From Phycisphaerales bacterium UBA1161 (lineage in GTDB: Bacteria; Planctomycetota; Phycisphaerae; Tepidisphaerales; Tepidisphaeraceae), in NCBI GenBank assembly GCA_002311745.1, contig DBZL01000023.1, positions 1 to 55,883 on the forward strand: a stretch of 55,883 nt of DNA, in the 5' to 3' direction. Shown here in pieces: positions 7,931 through 15,535 of this stretch. How positions within the stretch are numbered: the stretch's first letter is position 1; each line of letters begins with the position of its first letter. The notes beneath the pieces were generated by a model. The model was not told the DNA's origin and searched no databases. It worked only from the letters and a program-made list of their open reading frames with translations. The translations under genes were made by a program, and so were the position numbers.

Positions 7931-8557
7931 TCAGGCTCCTTGCCATCGAAGCGGCGGCCAATTCGGCATCGCCACACCCGCACCCCTCGCTATTTCGCCA
8001 AATGCTTTGACCATTCGTCGAAATGACCGACATCTCGCATACGCCGTCGTCATGTCGAACTTTGCCGTCATTGCCGGTTGATCCGCCATTGCAGCGTAGC
8101 TCAGGCCAACGTGCATCCGTTGCTCCAATTCACCCTTAGCGTCACGCGGCGATTCAGGCTCGGGGTGTGATGTGGCATCGTTTCGGACGCCCGATTGTCC
8201 CCGGAGCGATTCCACTGTAGCGAGAAACCACGCTTCGTACTCACGATTGGCCATTACCAAAGCACAAGGGACTGTTCCCGCTTCGGCCTTCGCCCAAGCC
8301 TCAACTTTCGGTGCAAGATCCTTAGGGCAATCGTCGTCCGCATCAAATATCATCAGAATCGCTGCGCAATCGGCCTGGAGTAAAGCCAAACGCACGGCTT
8401 TGCGGACCGCCTGCTCATTGACGAACTCGGATCGTTTGCGACGAATTGGGCGGTTTACATCCAGGTCGAATGTACCCGCCTCATCGCGCAACCTTCGCAC
8501 TAACACCGGCACCGCAGCCACCTCGCCGTGACCTTCGACGATTGGCTGAATGTTCAC
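7931..8557 (-). CDS. DUF4276 family protein (TOPRIM-like), partner of the adjacent ATPase
   Basis: This is a 208-residue protein starting at a GTG that overlaps the TGA of the ATPase gene (GTGA at 8554-8557), which suggests co-translation. The N-terminus has the TOPRIM-like Glu motif (PIVEGHGEVAAVPVLVRRL), followed by the acidic motif MIFDADDDCPKD at about 70-80 and the family's NREYEAWFLA at about 105. DUF4276 proteins are commonly encoded beside AAA/SMC-like ATPases. By analogy with OLD, Gabija and PARIS systems, the pair may combine an ATP-driven sensor with a TOPRIM nuclease. The role in phage defence is an inference. The C-terminal region shows no recognised motif. Confidence 0.75.
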   Translation of the reverse strand: MNIQPIVEGHGEVAAVPVLVRRLRDEAGTFDLDVNRPIRRKRSEFVNEQAVRKAVRLALLQADCAAILMIFDADDDCPKDLAPKVEAWAKAEAGTVPCALVMANREYEAWFLATVESLRGQSGVRNDATSHPEPESPRDAKGELEQRMHVGLSYAAMADQPAMTAKFDMTTAYARCRSFRRMVKAFGEIARGAGVAMPNWPPLRWQGA

Positions 8558-9747
8558 GCCACTTCCTCAAAAAGGCCCGCTTGTGCCACATCCTCGAAGA
8601 AGAGTGGGGCAGCATCTAGAGCATTTGATCGCAACAGTTCGCCGGCTCCCATCAAGTGCCGCTGGATCGCCTTGCGAGAAGCGTCGGAGATTGCGGCAAC
8701 ATGAGTCGCACCTTCCTGCCAGGTCACCACTCGCAGATGCCGGTCCTCGATCCATTCAGCATCGAGGACTTCGGGACTGTGCGTGGTCACCACAATCTGC
8801 ATTCTCCGGCTGGCATGACGAAGAACATCGAGAATGGCTCCAAGCGCGCCGGGATGAATCGTTGCTTCCGGCTCTTCAACCACCATGAGCGAAGGAGTCG
8901 GACGTTGATAAACTGCCAACAGCAACCCAAGGGCCCGCAGGGTGCCGTCGGACATATTGAATGCCTCGAAGTTCAGCCGCTTGTTCACACCCCACTTTTG
9001 AGTGAATTTGAGTGAGAGCTTGTTGCCGTGTTTGGTTGTCTGCACCTTCTTGGTGTTTGGGACAATCGTCGCCAGGATTTCTCCGATCCTTGCTAAGTCT
9101 TTGCCCGAATGCCGTTGGATCTCCTGCAGTACACTTGCGGCGTTGCTCCCGTCTGGCCGGAGCGTCACGCCGCTGTCGGGATCCTGCATTTCCCGTAACT
9201 TCCCGGGCTCGATCCGATATGTTCGTAGCGCGGCCAGCGTTTTCAGTATGGGAGCGAATCGCGCCTCACCACCGACCAAAGGCAACGCCAAGAGCGCGGG
9301 ATCCAAAGACGGGCCAAGCCCGGATACGTTGGAATTGAAATTCCCCTTGCTGCGGTCAAACCAAAGCCGATCAGGCTTGCTTGTTTCAACAAGACATTGC
9401 TCGTGGACGACCTCGAAACCATAGTTTGGCAGCGCTCGAATCTCGAACGCGTACCGGCCACGTTTTATGTCGCCATTCAATGGGCCAAACACAACTCCCA
9501 AGCCGAGATTGGGAGGATAACTCGGTCCAGAGGTGCGATTGCGCACGACAGAAATCCCTCCTCGCCTGTCGAACACAGCCTGTAGCGGAGACGCCATCGC
9601 CTCGGCAAGGAACGCGAATGCGTCCACGAAATTGCTCTTACCCGAACCGTTGCGGCCTACCAGAAAAGTCGGGTTGTCGAAGTCCACACTATCCGCCGGG
9701 AGGCTGCGAAACCTCTTCAGAACCATGCTTTTGATCACGGAGTTCAT
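8554..9747 (-). CDS. SMC/OLD-like AAA ATPase
   Basis: This is a 397-residue protein. The Walker A motif GRNGSGKSNF is at about 31-40 and follows the typical start SMVLKRFRSLPADSVDF. A long central region is followed by LRALGLLLAVYQRP, the Walker B PSLMVVEEPEATIHPGAL (about 285-302), and the switch motif VVTTHSPEVLD. This is the AAA_21/AAA_15-type ABC-like ATPase seen in OLD, Gabija and PARIS, but the TOPRIM part is supplied by the separate next gene. The ATG at 9747 is chosen over the TTG at 9756; neither has a strong ribosome-binding site. The module is bracketed by copies of the MFS 3' end, which suggests insertion as a unit. Confidence 0.88.
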   Translation of the reverse strand: MNSVIKSMVLKRFRSLPADSVDFDNPTFLVGRNGSGKSNFVDAFAFLAEAMASPLQAVFDRRGGISVVRNRTSGPSYPPNLGLGVVFGPLNGDIKRGRYAFEIRALPNYGFEVVHEQCLVETSKPDRLWFDRSKGNFNSNVSGLGPSLDPALLALPLVGGEARFAPILKTLAALRTYRIEPGKLREMQDPDSGVTLRPDGSNAASVLQEIQRHSGKDLARIGEILATIVPNTKKVQTTKHGNKLSLKFTQKWGVNKRLNFEAFNMSDGTLRALGLLLAVYQRPTPSLMVVEEPEATIHPGALGAILDVLRHASRRMQIVVTTHSPEVLDAEWIEDRHLRVVTWQEGATHVAAISDASRKAIQRHLMGAGELLRSNALDAAPLFFEDVAQAGLFEEVA

Positions 9748-9900
9748 ATCGTTCAACGAGGAACGGTCTACAACATCGCGTCCAGCAGCCGCTTCTTGTC
9801 GCAGTCTATAGGATACAGGCCGGAAATCGCGTTGGCGAGTCTCAGCACATCGGGGCCGCCTGCTTGTTCGGTGGTCAGCGTCGTTGGCGACGCGCGTCCG

Positions 9901-9980
9901 CTACCCCCCCATCGCCTCCGCCGCCTCCAGGGCGCTGAGCCGATGATCCGCCTTACGCCGCGGCAGCCAGCCGGTCACGA
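9901..9980. repeat. Right-hand copy of the direct repeat bracketing the ATPase/DUF4276 module
   Basis: This is the functional copy: it encodes the C-terminus of the MFS transporter. It matches 7809-7880 over about 70 bases in the same orientation. Both copies share CCGCCTCCAGGGCGCTGAGC and the following CGATGATCCG. The roughly 2.1 kb between the two copies contains only the ATPase pair plus short flanks. Confidence 0.8.
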
Positions 9981-11508
9981 TCAACTGCCCCACCGCCACC
10001 GCCAGCATCACCAAAAACACCCAGTGCAAGGCGCCGGCAATCGTATGTCCCGCCGCCGCCAGCACGCCGGCCGGAAGCTGCCCGCGCAGATGCGGGTCCA
10101 GTAGCGCCGCAGGCTTGATCCCGCCGGCTTGCAATTGCCGCAGGTGCGGCTGCGTCAATACGTTGAACAGCGCCCCCAGAATTCCGATGCCCAGCGATCC
10201 CCCCACCGTGCGGCAAAAATGAATCCCGCTGGTGACCATCCCGCGCCGCTGCCAGCTCACCGCGTTCTGCGCTGCCAGCAAATATCCCATCGATGAGTGC
10301 CCGAATCCGAGTCCCGAGATGGCCAGCACGCCGGCCAGCACGCTTCGCGGCGCGCCTAAAATCGCGCACAGCAGCAATCCGGCAAAGCCCGTCATAATCA
10401 GGATCGATCCCATGGCCGAGGTTTTGCGAAATCCCCAGCGCACCATCAGCGGAGCGGCCACCACGCCGGACGCCGCCCATGTGAGCATCACCGGCGAGAC
10501 CACCCACGCCGCCGCCCCCACGCCCCCGCCGCGCCCGCCCTGCACGTACAGCGGCACGAACGTGTCCAGGCTCAAAAACCCCACGCCCATAAGCCCGCTG
10601 GCGATCAGCGACGGGCCGATCCACCGGTCCGCCAGCAAATCCAGCGGCAATATCGGATGTTCCTCACCGCGCTCGTGCACGATGTAGAAAACAATCGAGC
10701 CGCCCGCGGCCGCCGCCAGCATCAGCGAGATTTTCCACGACCACTGGCCCCCGCTCCCCAGGCTCGACACCAGCGTGAGCAGCGCCCCAAAACCAACCGC
10801 CACCGCCGCGAATCCCACCAAGTCCAGCTTGACCGCGTGCGGTTTCTCGTGATCGTGATAAAAGCGCCACAGCACCAGCCAACCGATCAACCCGAACGGC
10901 AGATTCACAAAAAAGATCGATCTCCATCCCAGGGTCGCGACCAGGAACCACCCCAGCGCCGGCCCGGCCAGCGAGCTTGTGCCCCACACGGCGCTGAAGA
11001 ATCCCTGCACGCGGGCGCGCTCCTCGATCGTGAAGATGTCGCCGATGATCGTGAGCACCACCGGCATGATTCCGCCCGCCCCCACCCCCTGCATCGCGCG
11101 ATACGCGATCAACTGCGGCATCGATCGCGCCGACGCCGCCAAGATCGAGCTGACCACAAACAGGGCGATGGCGAAAAGGATCACCCGCTTGCGTCCCAGG
11201 GCATCGGCCAATCGTCCGTACATCGGCATGCTGATCGTGCACGCCAGCAGGTAGATCGACGCCACCCACGAATAATGTTCCAGCCCATGCAGCGCGCCGA
11301 TGATGGTCGGCATGGCCGTGCTGGTGACCGTCTGCTCCATGGATGCCAGGACCATCACCAGCATCATGGCCGCGACCACCGCCCGCCGATCCAGTCGGCT
11401 CGACCGCGAAGACCCCAGATGATTTTGCTCGGCAACGTCCGCGCCCCGCTGGGCCGCAGGCGCGGACCGATCCGCCGACGATGCACAATTTTCGCAGACA
11501 CTGCTCAT
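9901..11508 (-). CDS. MFS drug efflux transporter, DHA2 (EmrB/QacA) type
   Basis: This is a 535-residue polytopic membrane protein with about 14 predicted spans. Family landmarks are MVLASMEQTVTSTAMPTIIG in helix 1 (the antiporter-type start), MYGRLADALGRKRVILFA (motif A) in the first cytoplasmic loop, and MQGVGAGGIMPVVLTIIGD. A Cys-containing soluble N-terminus (SSVCENCASSADRSAPAAQR) is unusual, and the C-terminal tail (LPRRKADHRLSALEAAEAMGG) is charged. It probably exports drugs or metabolites using the proton gradient. ATG 11508 is chosen over an upstream GTG at 11553. Its last roughly 70 bases are duplicated at 7809-7880 beyond the ATPase module. An HlyD-type adaptor lies upstream on the same strand, separated by the toroid lipoprotein gene. 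Confidence 0.88.
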   Translation of the reverse strand: MSSVCENCASSADRSAPAAQRGADVAEQNHLGSSRSSRLDRRAVVAAMMLVMVLASMEQTVTSTAMPTIIGALHGLEHYSWVASIYLLACTISMPMYGRLADALGRKRVILFAIALFVVSSILAASARSMPQLIAYRAMQGVGAGGIMPVVLTIIGDIFTIEERARVQGFFSAVWGTSSLAGPALGWFLVATLGWRSIFFVNLPFGLIGWLVLWRFYHDHEKPHAVKLDLVGFAAVAVGFGALLTLVSSLGSGGQWSWKISLMLAAAAGGSIVFYIVHERGEEHPILPLDLLADRWIGPSLIASGLMGVGFLSLDTFVPLYVQGGRGGGVGAAAWVVSPVMLTWAASGVVAAPLMVRWGFRKTSAMGSILIMTGFAGLLLCAILGAPRSVLAGVLAISGLGFGHSSMGYLLAAQNAVSWQRRGMVTSGIHFCRTVGGSLGIGILGALFNVLTQPHLRQLQAGGIKPAALLDPHLRGQLPAGVLAAAGHTIAGALHWVFLVMLAVAVGQLIVTGWLPRRKADHRLSALEAAEAMGG

Positions 11509-11595
11509 GTGCGGTGCTTTCTTAACAACTAGAAGGTCGGAAAGTATACGCACCCGACGTCAAGGGGCCACTTGCCAACTTGGGTCGGCCAAAAC

Positions 11596-12747
11596 TCACT
11601 GGCACCGCAGCAACGTCATCAGCGCAAAGGCGGTGCCGTAGGGCTTGTGATAGTCCCACATGGGGTAGTCCCACCACGAACCGTCCGGCTCCTGATGCGG
11701 CAGGATCGTGTCGATCAGTTGCTGGCCGTATTGGCGCTTGTCGTCCGAACCGAGTTGCTCGATCAGACGCGCGGCGTAGTAATGATCGAAGTAATAGTAA
11801 TACCCCGAGACCTGGTACCAGGATTCGTGCGGATACGGCCGCTTGCGGCCCATCTCCAGCGCGGCGTGCTCGCGGAAAAACATGTCCAGGCCGGCACGGC
11901 ACGCCGACGCATCCGCTTGCTTGGAACCCCACAGATGCAGGGCAAACTCCGACGCCACCGCCCGACCAATGCTGCCGCGCGGAAGATGCGCCGGCAGCGT
12001 CGGGTAATATTTCAGGTCGGACCCGTACAGGAAGGCGCCGTTGGGCAGACGCATCAGCTCCAGCCGGTGAATGCAGCGGCGAACCATGTCCGGCGAAACC
12101 GCGTAGCCCGCCTGCTGCGCTTCGTACAGCGCCGCCAGGCCGGCCGCCGTGCCGAAGCTGGTCGGCCCGCCCGCCGGTTGCTCCGTCCCACCGTTGAAAT
12201 CGTAGTAATTCCATCCCCCGATGTACGTTTCGTACCGCGCCATGCGGTCCAGGTGAAAATGGATCGCCTGGGCGATGCGCGGATCGTGATTCGTGCGCGA
12301 CTCGGCCGCCAGGGCCTGGATGATGTACGTGTGCGCCCACACGTTGTAGATCAATTCCGCCGTGGCCCGGCGCACGTCCGGATGGGTCAGGAGCCATTCC
12401 ACGCCGCGGTCATGGGCGGCACGTTCGCCCGCCTCGCGCAGGGCCATCACGCACAGCGACGTCACCGCCACGCGAAACGCCTGATGCGACCCCGGCACGC
12501 TCACCCCCGGCTCGTTGCCGTGCGACACCGTCCCCGTGCCCCACGAGCCGTCGCGATTCTGGTCGGCAACCAGAAACGCCACGCCGTCCTTGATCGCCTG
12601 GTCGATCGGACGCGCGTGCACCTGCGCCTCAGGCACTTCGATCTCCGCTGGCCGCGTTGCCGGCGCACTGGCGGCGCGGTTTGGCCCCGCGCACCCCGCC
12701 AGCGCGATGGCCGCCAAAGTCAAAACACCATGCAGCCGCCATCTCAT
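11596..12747 (-). CDS. Lipoprotein with terpene-cyclase/prenyltransferase-type alpha-alpha toroid
   Basis: This is a 383-residue protein with lipobox ALAGC and Cys19 as the lipidated residue. Repeated QxxDGSWG-type motifs typical of squalene-hopene cyclase and prenyltransferase toroids are visible: FLVADQNRDGSWGTGTVSH, IGGWNYYDFNGGTEQ, LELMRLPNGAFLYGS and HQEPDGSWWDYPMWDYHKPY. No DxDD catalytic motif of a class II cyclase was found, so it may be a binding or scaffold member rather than a cyclase. Its ATG overlaps the stop of the HlyD-type gene (ATGA at 12744-12747), which ties it to the efflux/secretion operon. Relatives that I know in planctomycetes are unannotated exported proteins. Confidence 0.75.
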   Translation of the reverse strand: MRWRLHGVLTLAAIALAGCAGPNRAASAPATRPAEIEVPEAQVHARPIDQAIKDGVAFLVADQNRDGSWGTGTVSHGNEPGVSVPGSHQAFRVAVTSLCVMALREAGERAAHDRGVEWLLTHPDVRRATAELIYNVWAHTYIIQALAAESRTNHDPRIAQAIHFHLDRMARYETYIGGWNYYDFNGGTEQPAGGPTSFGTAAGLAALYEAQQAGYAVSPDMVRRCIHRLELMRLPNGAFLYGSDLKYYPTLPAHLPRGSIGRAVASEFALHLWGSKQADASACRAGLDMFFREHAALEMGRKRPYPHESWYQVSGYYYYFDHYYAARLIEQLGSDDKRQYGQQLIDTILPHQEPDGSWWDYPMWDYHKPYGTAFALMTLLRCQ

Positions 12748-14240
12748 GATGAGGACGCCCCGGGGTGTTTGGCCTGCGTCAGAACCGTCTCGCCTTCCTC
12801 CAGCCCGCTCTTGATCTGGATATCCTGCCCGTTGGAATAGCCGACGACGACGTTTCGCGGCTCTTCGCTTCCCGCGGCCGCGCCAGGCTTGCTGATCCAC
12901 ACCTTGCCCCGCCACACCGCCGTCGCCGGAACCAGCAGCACGTTTTGCAGTTTCCCCGCGTCGAATTTCACCTCCGCCTTGAAGCCGGGGGCCAACCGCT
13001 CGTCCACCGATGGAAGGTCCACGATCACGTCGAAGTGCTGCTGCGCCTTGCCGGCTTGCCCGATCAGCCGCATCGGCTCGCAACCGCCCTGGTAGCTCTG
13101 GCCGGGCAAAGCGTCCGGCCTGACCGTCACCTTCGACCCGGCGGAAACCAGCGCGATTTGGCCCTCCGGACACCCCGCCCGCAGACGCAGATTTCCGGGT
13201 TGATAGACGGTCAAGAGCACCTGGTCGGCCTTCACTTTTTCACCGCTGGCCAGTTGCGACGGCTCGATTTCATGCCAGGCGCCGTGCTCGAACGAGCCGT
13301 ACACCACCACGCCATCGATCGGTGATATGACGGAAAAATTCTTGCGGTCGTTTTTCAGCTCGGTCAGTTTCCTGCGGGCCTGATCCACGGCGGCGCGGGC
13401 GCTGAACAGGCTCGTTTCCCGCGTCACGCGCCCCTGCGCCTGCGACGCGTCGAGCTGGGCGATGCTCAGCGTCTGCTGATCCACCACCATCGACAGCGAC
13501 TGGCGCCGAATCCCCGCCTCGAACTCGGCCATGCGGTTCTGGATCGCGTGCGCCACCTGCGACATGAGCTTCTCGAGGTCGAGGATGCGCACGGCCCGCT
13601 TCATGACGATGTCGGCCGTCTCGCTGGTCAGGTCCTCCGACTTGTACATCTTGCGAAGCTGATCCAGCTCGTCGCTGGCGCTTTCGACCTCGAAGTCGCC
13701 GATCTTTGCGTTCAATCCCGCCGCCACAAGGAAGGCCGGGCCGTCCTTTTCATCCCATCGCTTCAGATCAGTCTGCCCGTTGGCCAGGCTGATCTTGGCG
13801 TTGGCCATCGCCAGGACATCGGACTCCTGCCCCAGGTCCACGTCCCCCTGGGCCTTGGCCAGGTTGGCATCGGCCAGCTTCAGATCGTTCTGCGCCGCCG
13901 CGATCTGGTCGTCGATCCTGTCCGACTCCAATTCCAGCAGCACATCCCCCTTGGCCACCGTGGCCCCGGTGGTCACGGCCCTGGCGACGATGAAATCGCC
14001 CTGGTAGCTGCGCGTGCGAATGCGTGCTTCGAACGGCGCCGACGGCTCGAACGTTCCGTCAAAATCGAGGGACAAGACCAGCGTCCCGCGGCGTACGACC
14101 GATGTCTGCCCTCCACCGGCCGACGGGGCCGTCGCCGGCATCGTTGCGCCGCCCCAGCTCGCCTGCGTCAGCGCTAGCGTCGCCAATCCCCCCAACAGCG
14201 TTACAGCGCCCAGCTTTCTGAACATGCTTCGCATTGTCAT
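12744..14240 (-). CDS. HlyD/RND-type periplasmic adaptor (membrane fusion protein)
   Basis: This is a 498-residue protein with a signal peptide ending near ASWGG. A barrel-sandwich (lipoyl-like) start (GTFEPSAPFEARIRTRSYQG, then GATVAKGDVLLELESDRID) is followed by a long helical hairpin (about 110-300), the returning half-motif VISPIDGVVVYGSFEHG, and beta-barrel strands (VTVRPDALPGQSYQGG; FDVIVDLPSVDERLAPGFKA). The C-terminal domain ends in GLEEGETVLTQ, the usual adaptor ending. Such adaptors link an inner-membrane pump with a TolC-type duct. No pump gene is adjacent apart from the MFS transporter two genes downstream, so the partner is uncertain. Two in-frame ATGs six bases apart start the frame, and a GGTGGG lies a little upstream. 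Confidence 0.85.
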   Translation of the reverse strand: MTMRSMFRKLGAVTLLGGLATLALTQASWGGATMPATAPSAGGGQTSVVRRGTLVLSLDFDGTFEPSAPFEARIRTRSYQGDFIVARAVTTGATVAKGDVLLELESDRIDDQIAAAQNDLKLADANLAKAQGDVDLGQESDVLAMANAKISLANGQTDLKRWDEKDGPAFLVAAGLNAKIGDFEVESASDELDQLRKMYKSEDLTSETADIVMKRAVRILDLEKLMSQVAHAIQNRMAEFEAGIRRQSLSMVVDQQTLSIAQLDASQAQGRVTRETSLFSARAAVDQARRKLTELKNDRKNFSVISPIDGVVVYGSFEHGAWHEIEPSQLASGEKVKADQVLLTVYQPGNLRLRAGCPEGQIALVSAGSKVTVRPDALPGQSYQGGCEPMRLIGQAGKAQQHFDVIVDLPSVDERLAPGFKAEVKFDAGKLQNVLLVPATAVWRGKVWISKPGAAAGSEEPRNVVVGYSNGQDIQIKSGLEEGETVLTQAKHPGASSS

Positions 14241-14373
14241 AGATGCATCCCACCTTTACGCCGCTCCGGGCGACGAGCCACGCGCTGCCGCCGGTTCAGG
14301 CCGCCCATGTAACATCCGCCATCGTACCGCCGGTTGCAGGCCACCACATCTATTAGACCTGGACGACGCCGTG

Positions 14374-15057
14374 TTATTTCACCTGATTCGGTTCCACGCA
14401 CTGCGGATCGTCATTTTTGGGATTGTTGACCATCGGCGAGACCGGATACGCCTCCAGCTCGCCCTCCGGGCACGGCCCAAGCAGCGCTTTCAAGACATCG
14501 CGCGGCGTCGCCGGATCGAGCCACCTGCGGTAATCATCTTGCCGCAGAATCACCGGCATCCGGTCGTGGATCGGCTCCAGGAGCCGGTTGGGCCGCGTCG
14601 TCAAAATCGTCACGGAATCCACCGCCCGATCCGCCTCCGCCGGCTTCCACCGCTCCCACAACCCGGCAAAACAAAAAACCCCATCATCCCGGCGATGCAC
14701 GAAGATCGGCTGACGCTTGCCCCCGACGCTTTGCCATTCATAAAACCCATCCGCCGGCACGAGACACCGCCGGCTGCCAAACGCCCCCCGAAACGCCGGC
14801 GTCTGTCCCACTGTCTCCGACCGCGCGTTGATCAATTTGTATCCCGCCGAAGCATCCTTCGCCCACGGCGGGATCAACCCCCACCTCGCCAAGTCGATTT
14901 TCGCCGCGGATTCCTCCCAGCGTACGATCGGCACCTGCTGCGACGGCGCCACGTTGAACCGTGGCCGTTGCGAGAATTCCTCGAACGGCAGCATCGGCAT
15001 GGCGCTCAGCGCCGCCCGAATGAGATTCACCCGTCTGAGCGTATACCGTCCGCACAT
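14374..15057 (-). CDS. yedK: SOS response-associated peptidase/abasic-site shield (YedK/HMCES)
   Basis: This is a 227-residue protein, a normal length for the SRAP family. The residues known to act in E. coli YedK are all present: Cys2 (MCGRYTL), which forms the thiazolidine crosslink to abasic sites; Asn77 in INARSET; Glu107 in DGFYEW; and His164 in PIHDRMPVIL. It binds abasic sites in single-stranded DNA and protects them from strand breakage. It lies 127 bases from the 3' end of the intact tRNA-Leu, so it is the left neighbour of the putative integration site. No SOS box was identified. Confidence 0.93.
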   Translation of the reverse strand: MCGRYTLRRVNLIRAALSAMPMLPFEEFSQRPRFNVAPSQQVPIVRWEESAAKIDLARWGLIPPWAKDASAGYKLINARSETVGQTPAFRGAFGSRRCLVPADGFYEWQSVGGKRQPIFVHRRDDGVFCFAGLWERWKPAEADRAVDSVTILTTRPNRLLEPIHDRMPVILRQDDYRRWLDPATPRDVLKALLGPCPEGELEAYPVSPMVNNPKNDDPQCVEPNQVK

Positions 15058-15074
15058 GATGCGTATCTTATCCG

Positions 15075-15140
15075 CGGATTCGGGTTGCGGGTTTCGTCAT
15101 TCGGATTTGATTCGGATTTCGGATTTCGAGTTTCGGACTT
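15075..15140. repeat. Imperfect short-period repeat (TTCGGATTT type)
   Basis: ATTCGGATTTGATTCGGATT and the following bases contain repeated TTCGGATTT and TTCGGA units with partial complementarity. It sits just upstream of yedK on the side of the tRNA. It is the same kind of short-period intergenic repeat as others in the window, but with only one arm visible. Confidence 0.6.
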
Positions 15141-15184
15141 TCCCCGCGATTTGGCGATCATCGCTCATCAATCACCCACCATCA

Positions 15185-15268
15185 TGGCCTCTATCGGAGT
15201 CGAACCGATATGTCCTTTCGGACAATGGATTTTGAGTCCATCGCGTCTGCCAATTCCGCCAAGAGGCC
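15185..15268 (-). tRNA. tRNA-Leu (anticodon CAA)
   Basis: The 84-base minus-strand sequence folds as a class II tRNA. The acceptor arm GGCCTCT pairs with AGAGGCC before the discriminator A. The anticodon stem is ATGGA/TCCAT with loop CTCAAAA, giving anticodon CAA (reads UUG). The long variable arm is TGTCCGAAAGGACA, and the T arm is ATCGG-TTCGACT-CCGAT. CCA is not encoded. Its first 45 bases are repeated exactly at 45384-45428. The upstream flank lies in the putative island and shows no convincing promoter. Confidence 0.95.
15224..15268 (-). repeat. 45-bp direct repeat, copy 1 (putative att core in the tRNA 5' half)
   Basis: This is identical over 45 bases, same orientation, to 45384-45428. 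It covers the tRNA from its first base through the anticodon stem and one base beyond. The two copies are 30,160 bp apart. The identity stops exactly at the tRNA 5' end on one side and just after the anticodon stem on the other, as expected for an att core recombining in the anticodon arm. Confidence 0.85.
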
Positions 15269-15460
15269 TGTATTCAAATTCACTTCGGAAAAACCGTTGT
15301 TTTCATCGGTGTTACCGAACGATTCGTGCGATCCTACAATGTCCGTTTCAATTCCGCCAGATTGCGCCGCGTAGCGCTGAATTGCGCTGCTGGGTGACAA
15401 CCTGGGTGACAAGGAAATTTCCCCGCCATTCGTCCCCGTAGCCAAGGTGGAAGCTGGCAC
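15269..15460 (-). pseudogene. Possible integrase C-terminal remnant abutting the tRNA (inner left end of the island)
   Basis: An open frame of about 64 codons runs from 15460 into the tRNA without a stop (LSPRLSPSSAIQRYAAQSGG, later SHESFGNTDENNGF). It continues through the tRNA 5' half as GLLAELADAMDSKSI. The composition resembles the low-complexity C-terminal ends I associate with planctomycete tyrosine integrases, but there is no catalytic domain and the similarity cannot be tested here. The integrase body, expected further right on the minus strand, is absent; a restriction-modification gene begins on the other strand at 15536. Confidence 0.4.
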
Positions 15461-15535
15461 GCGTCAAACTGCGCAGCGTGCCTCCTGCCCCACAATGCGT
15501 TATCCTACTGGCCGATTCATTCGGGGAGCCGATTC

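Noticed and set aside
10657..11532. Plus-strand frame of 291 codons opposite the MFS transporter
   Set aside because: Antisense to a membrane protein, His/Gln/Arg-rich, no ribosome-binding site or motif.
15191..15460. A separate small protein gene across the tRNA-Leu
   Set aside because: The part within 15191-15268 is the antisense-free reading of the tRNA gene itself; only the upstream part may be an integrase remnant.
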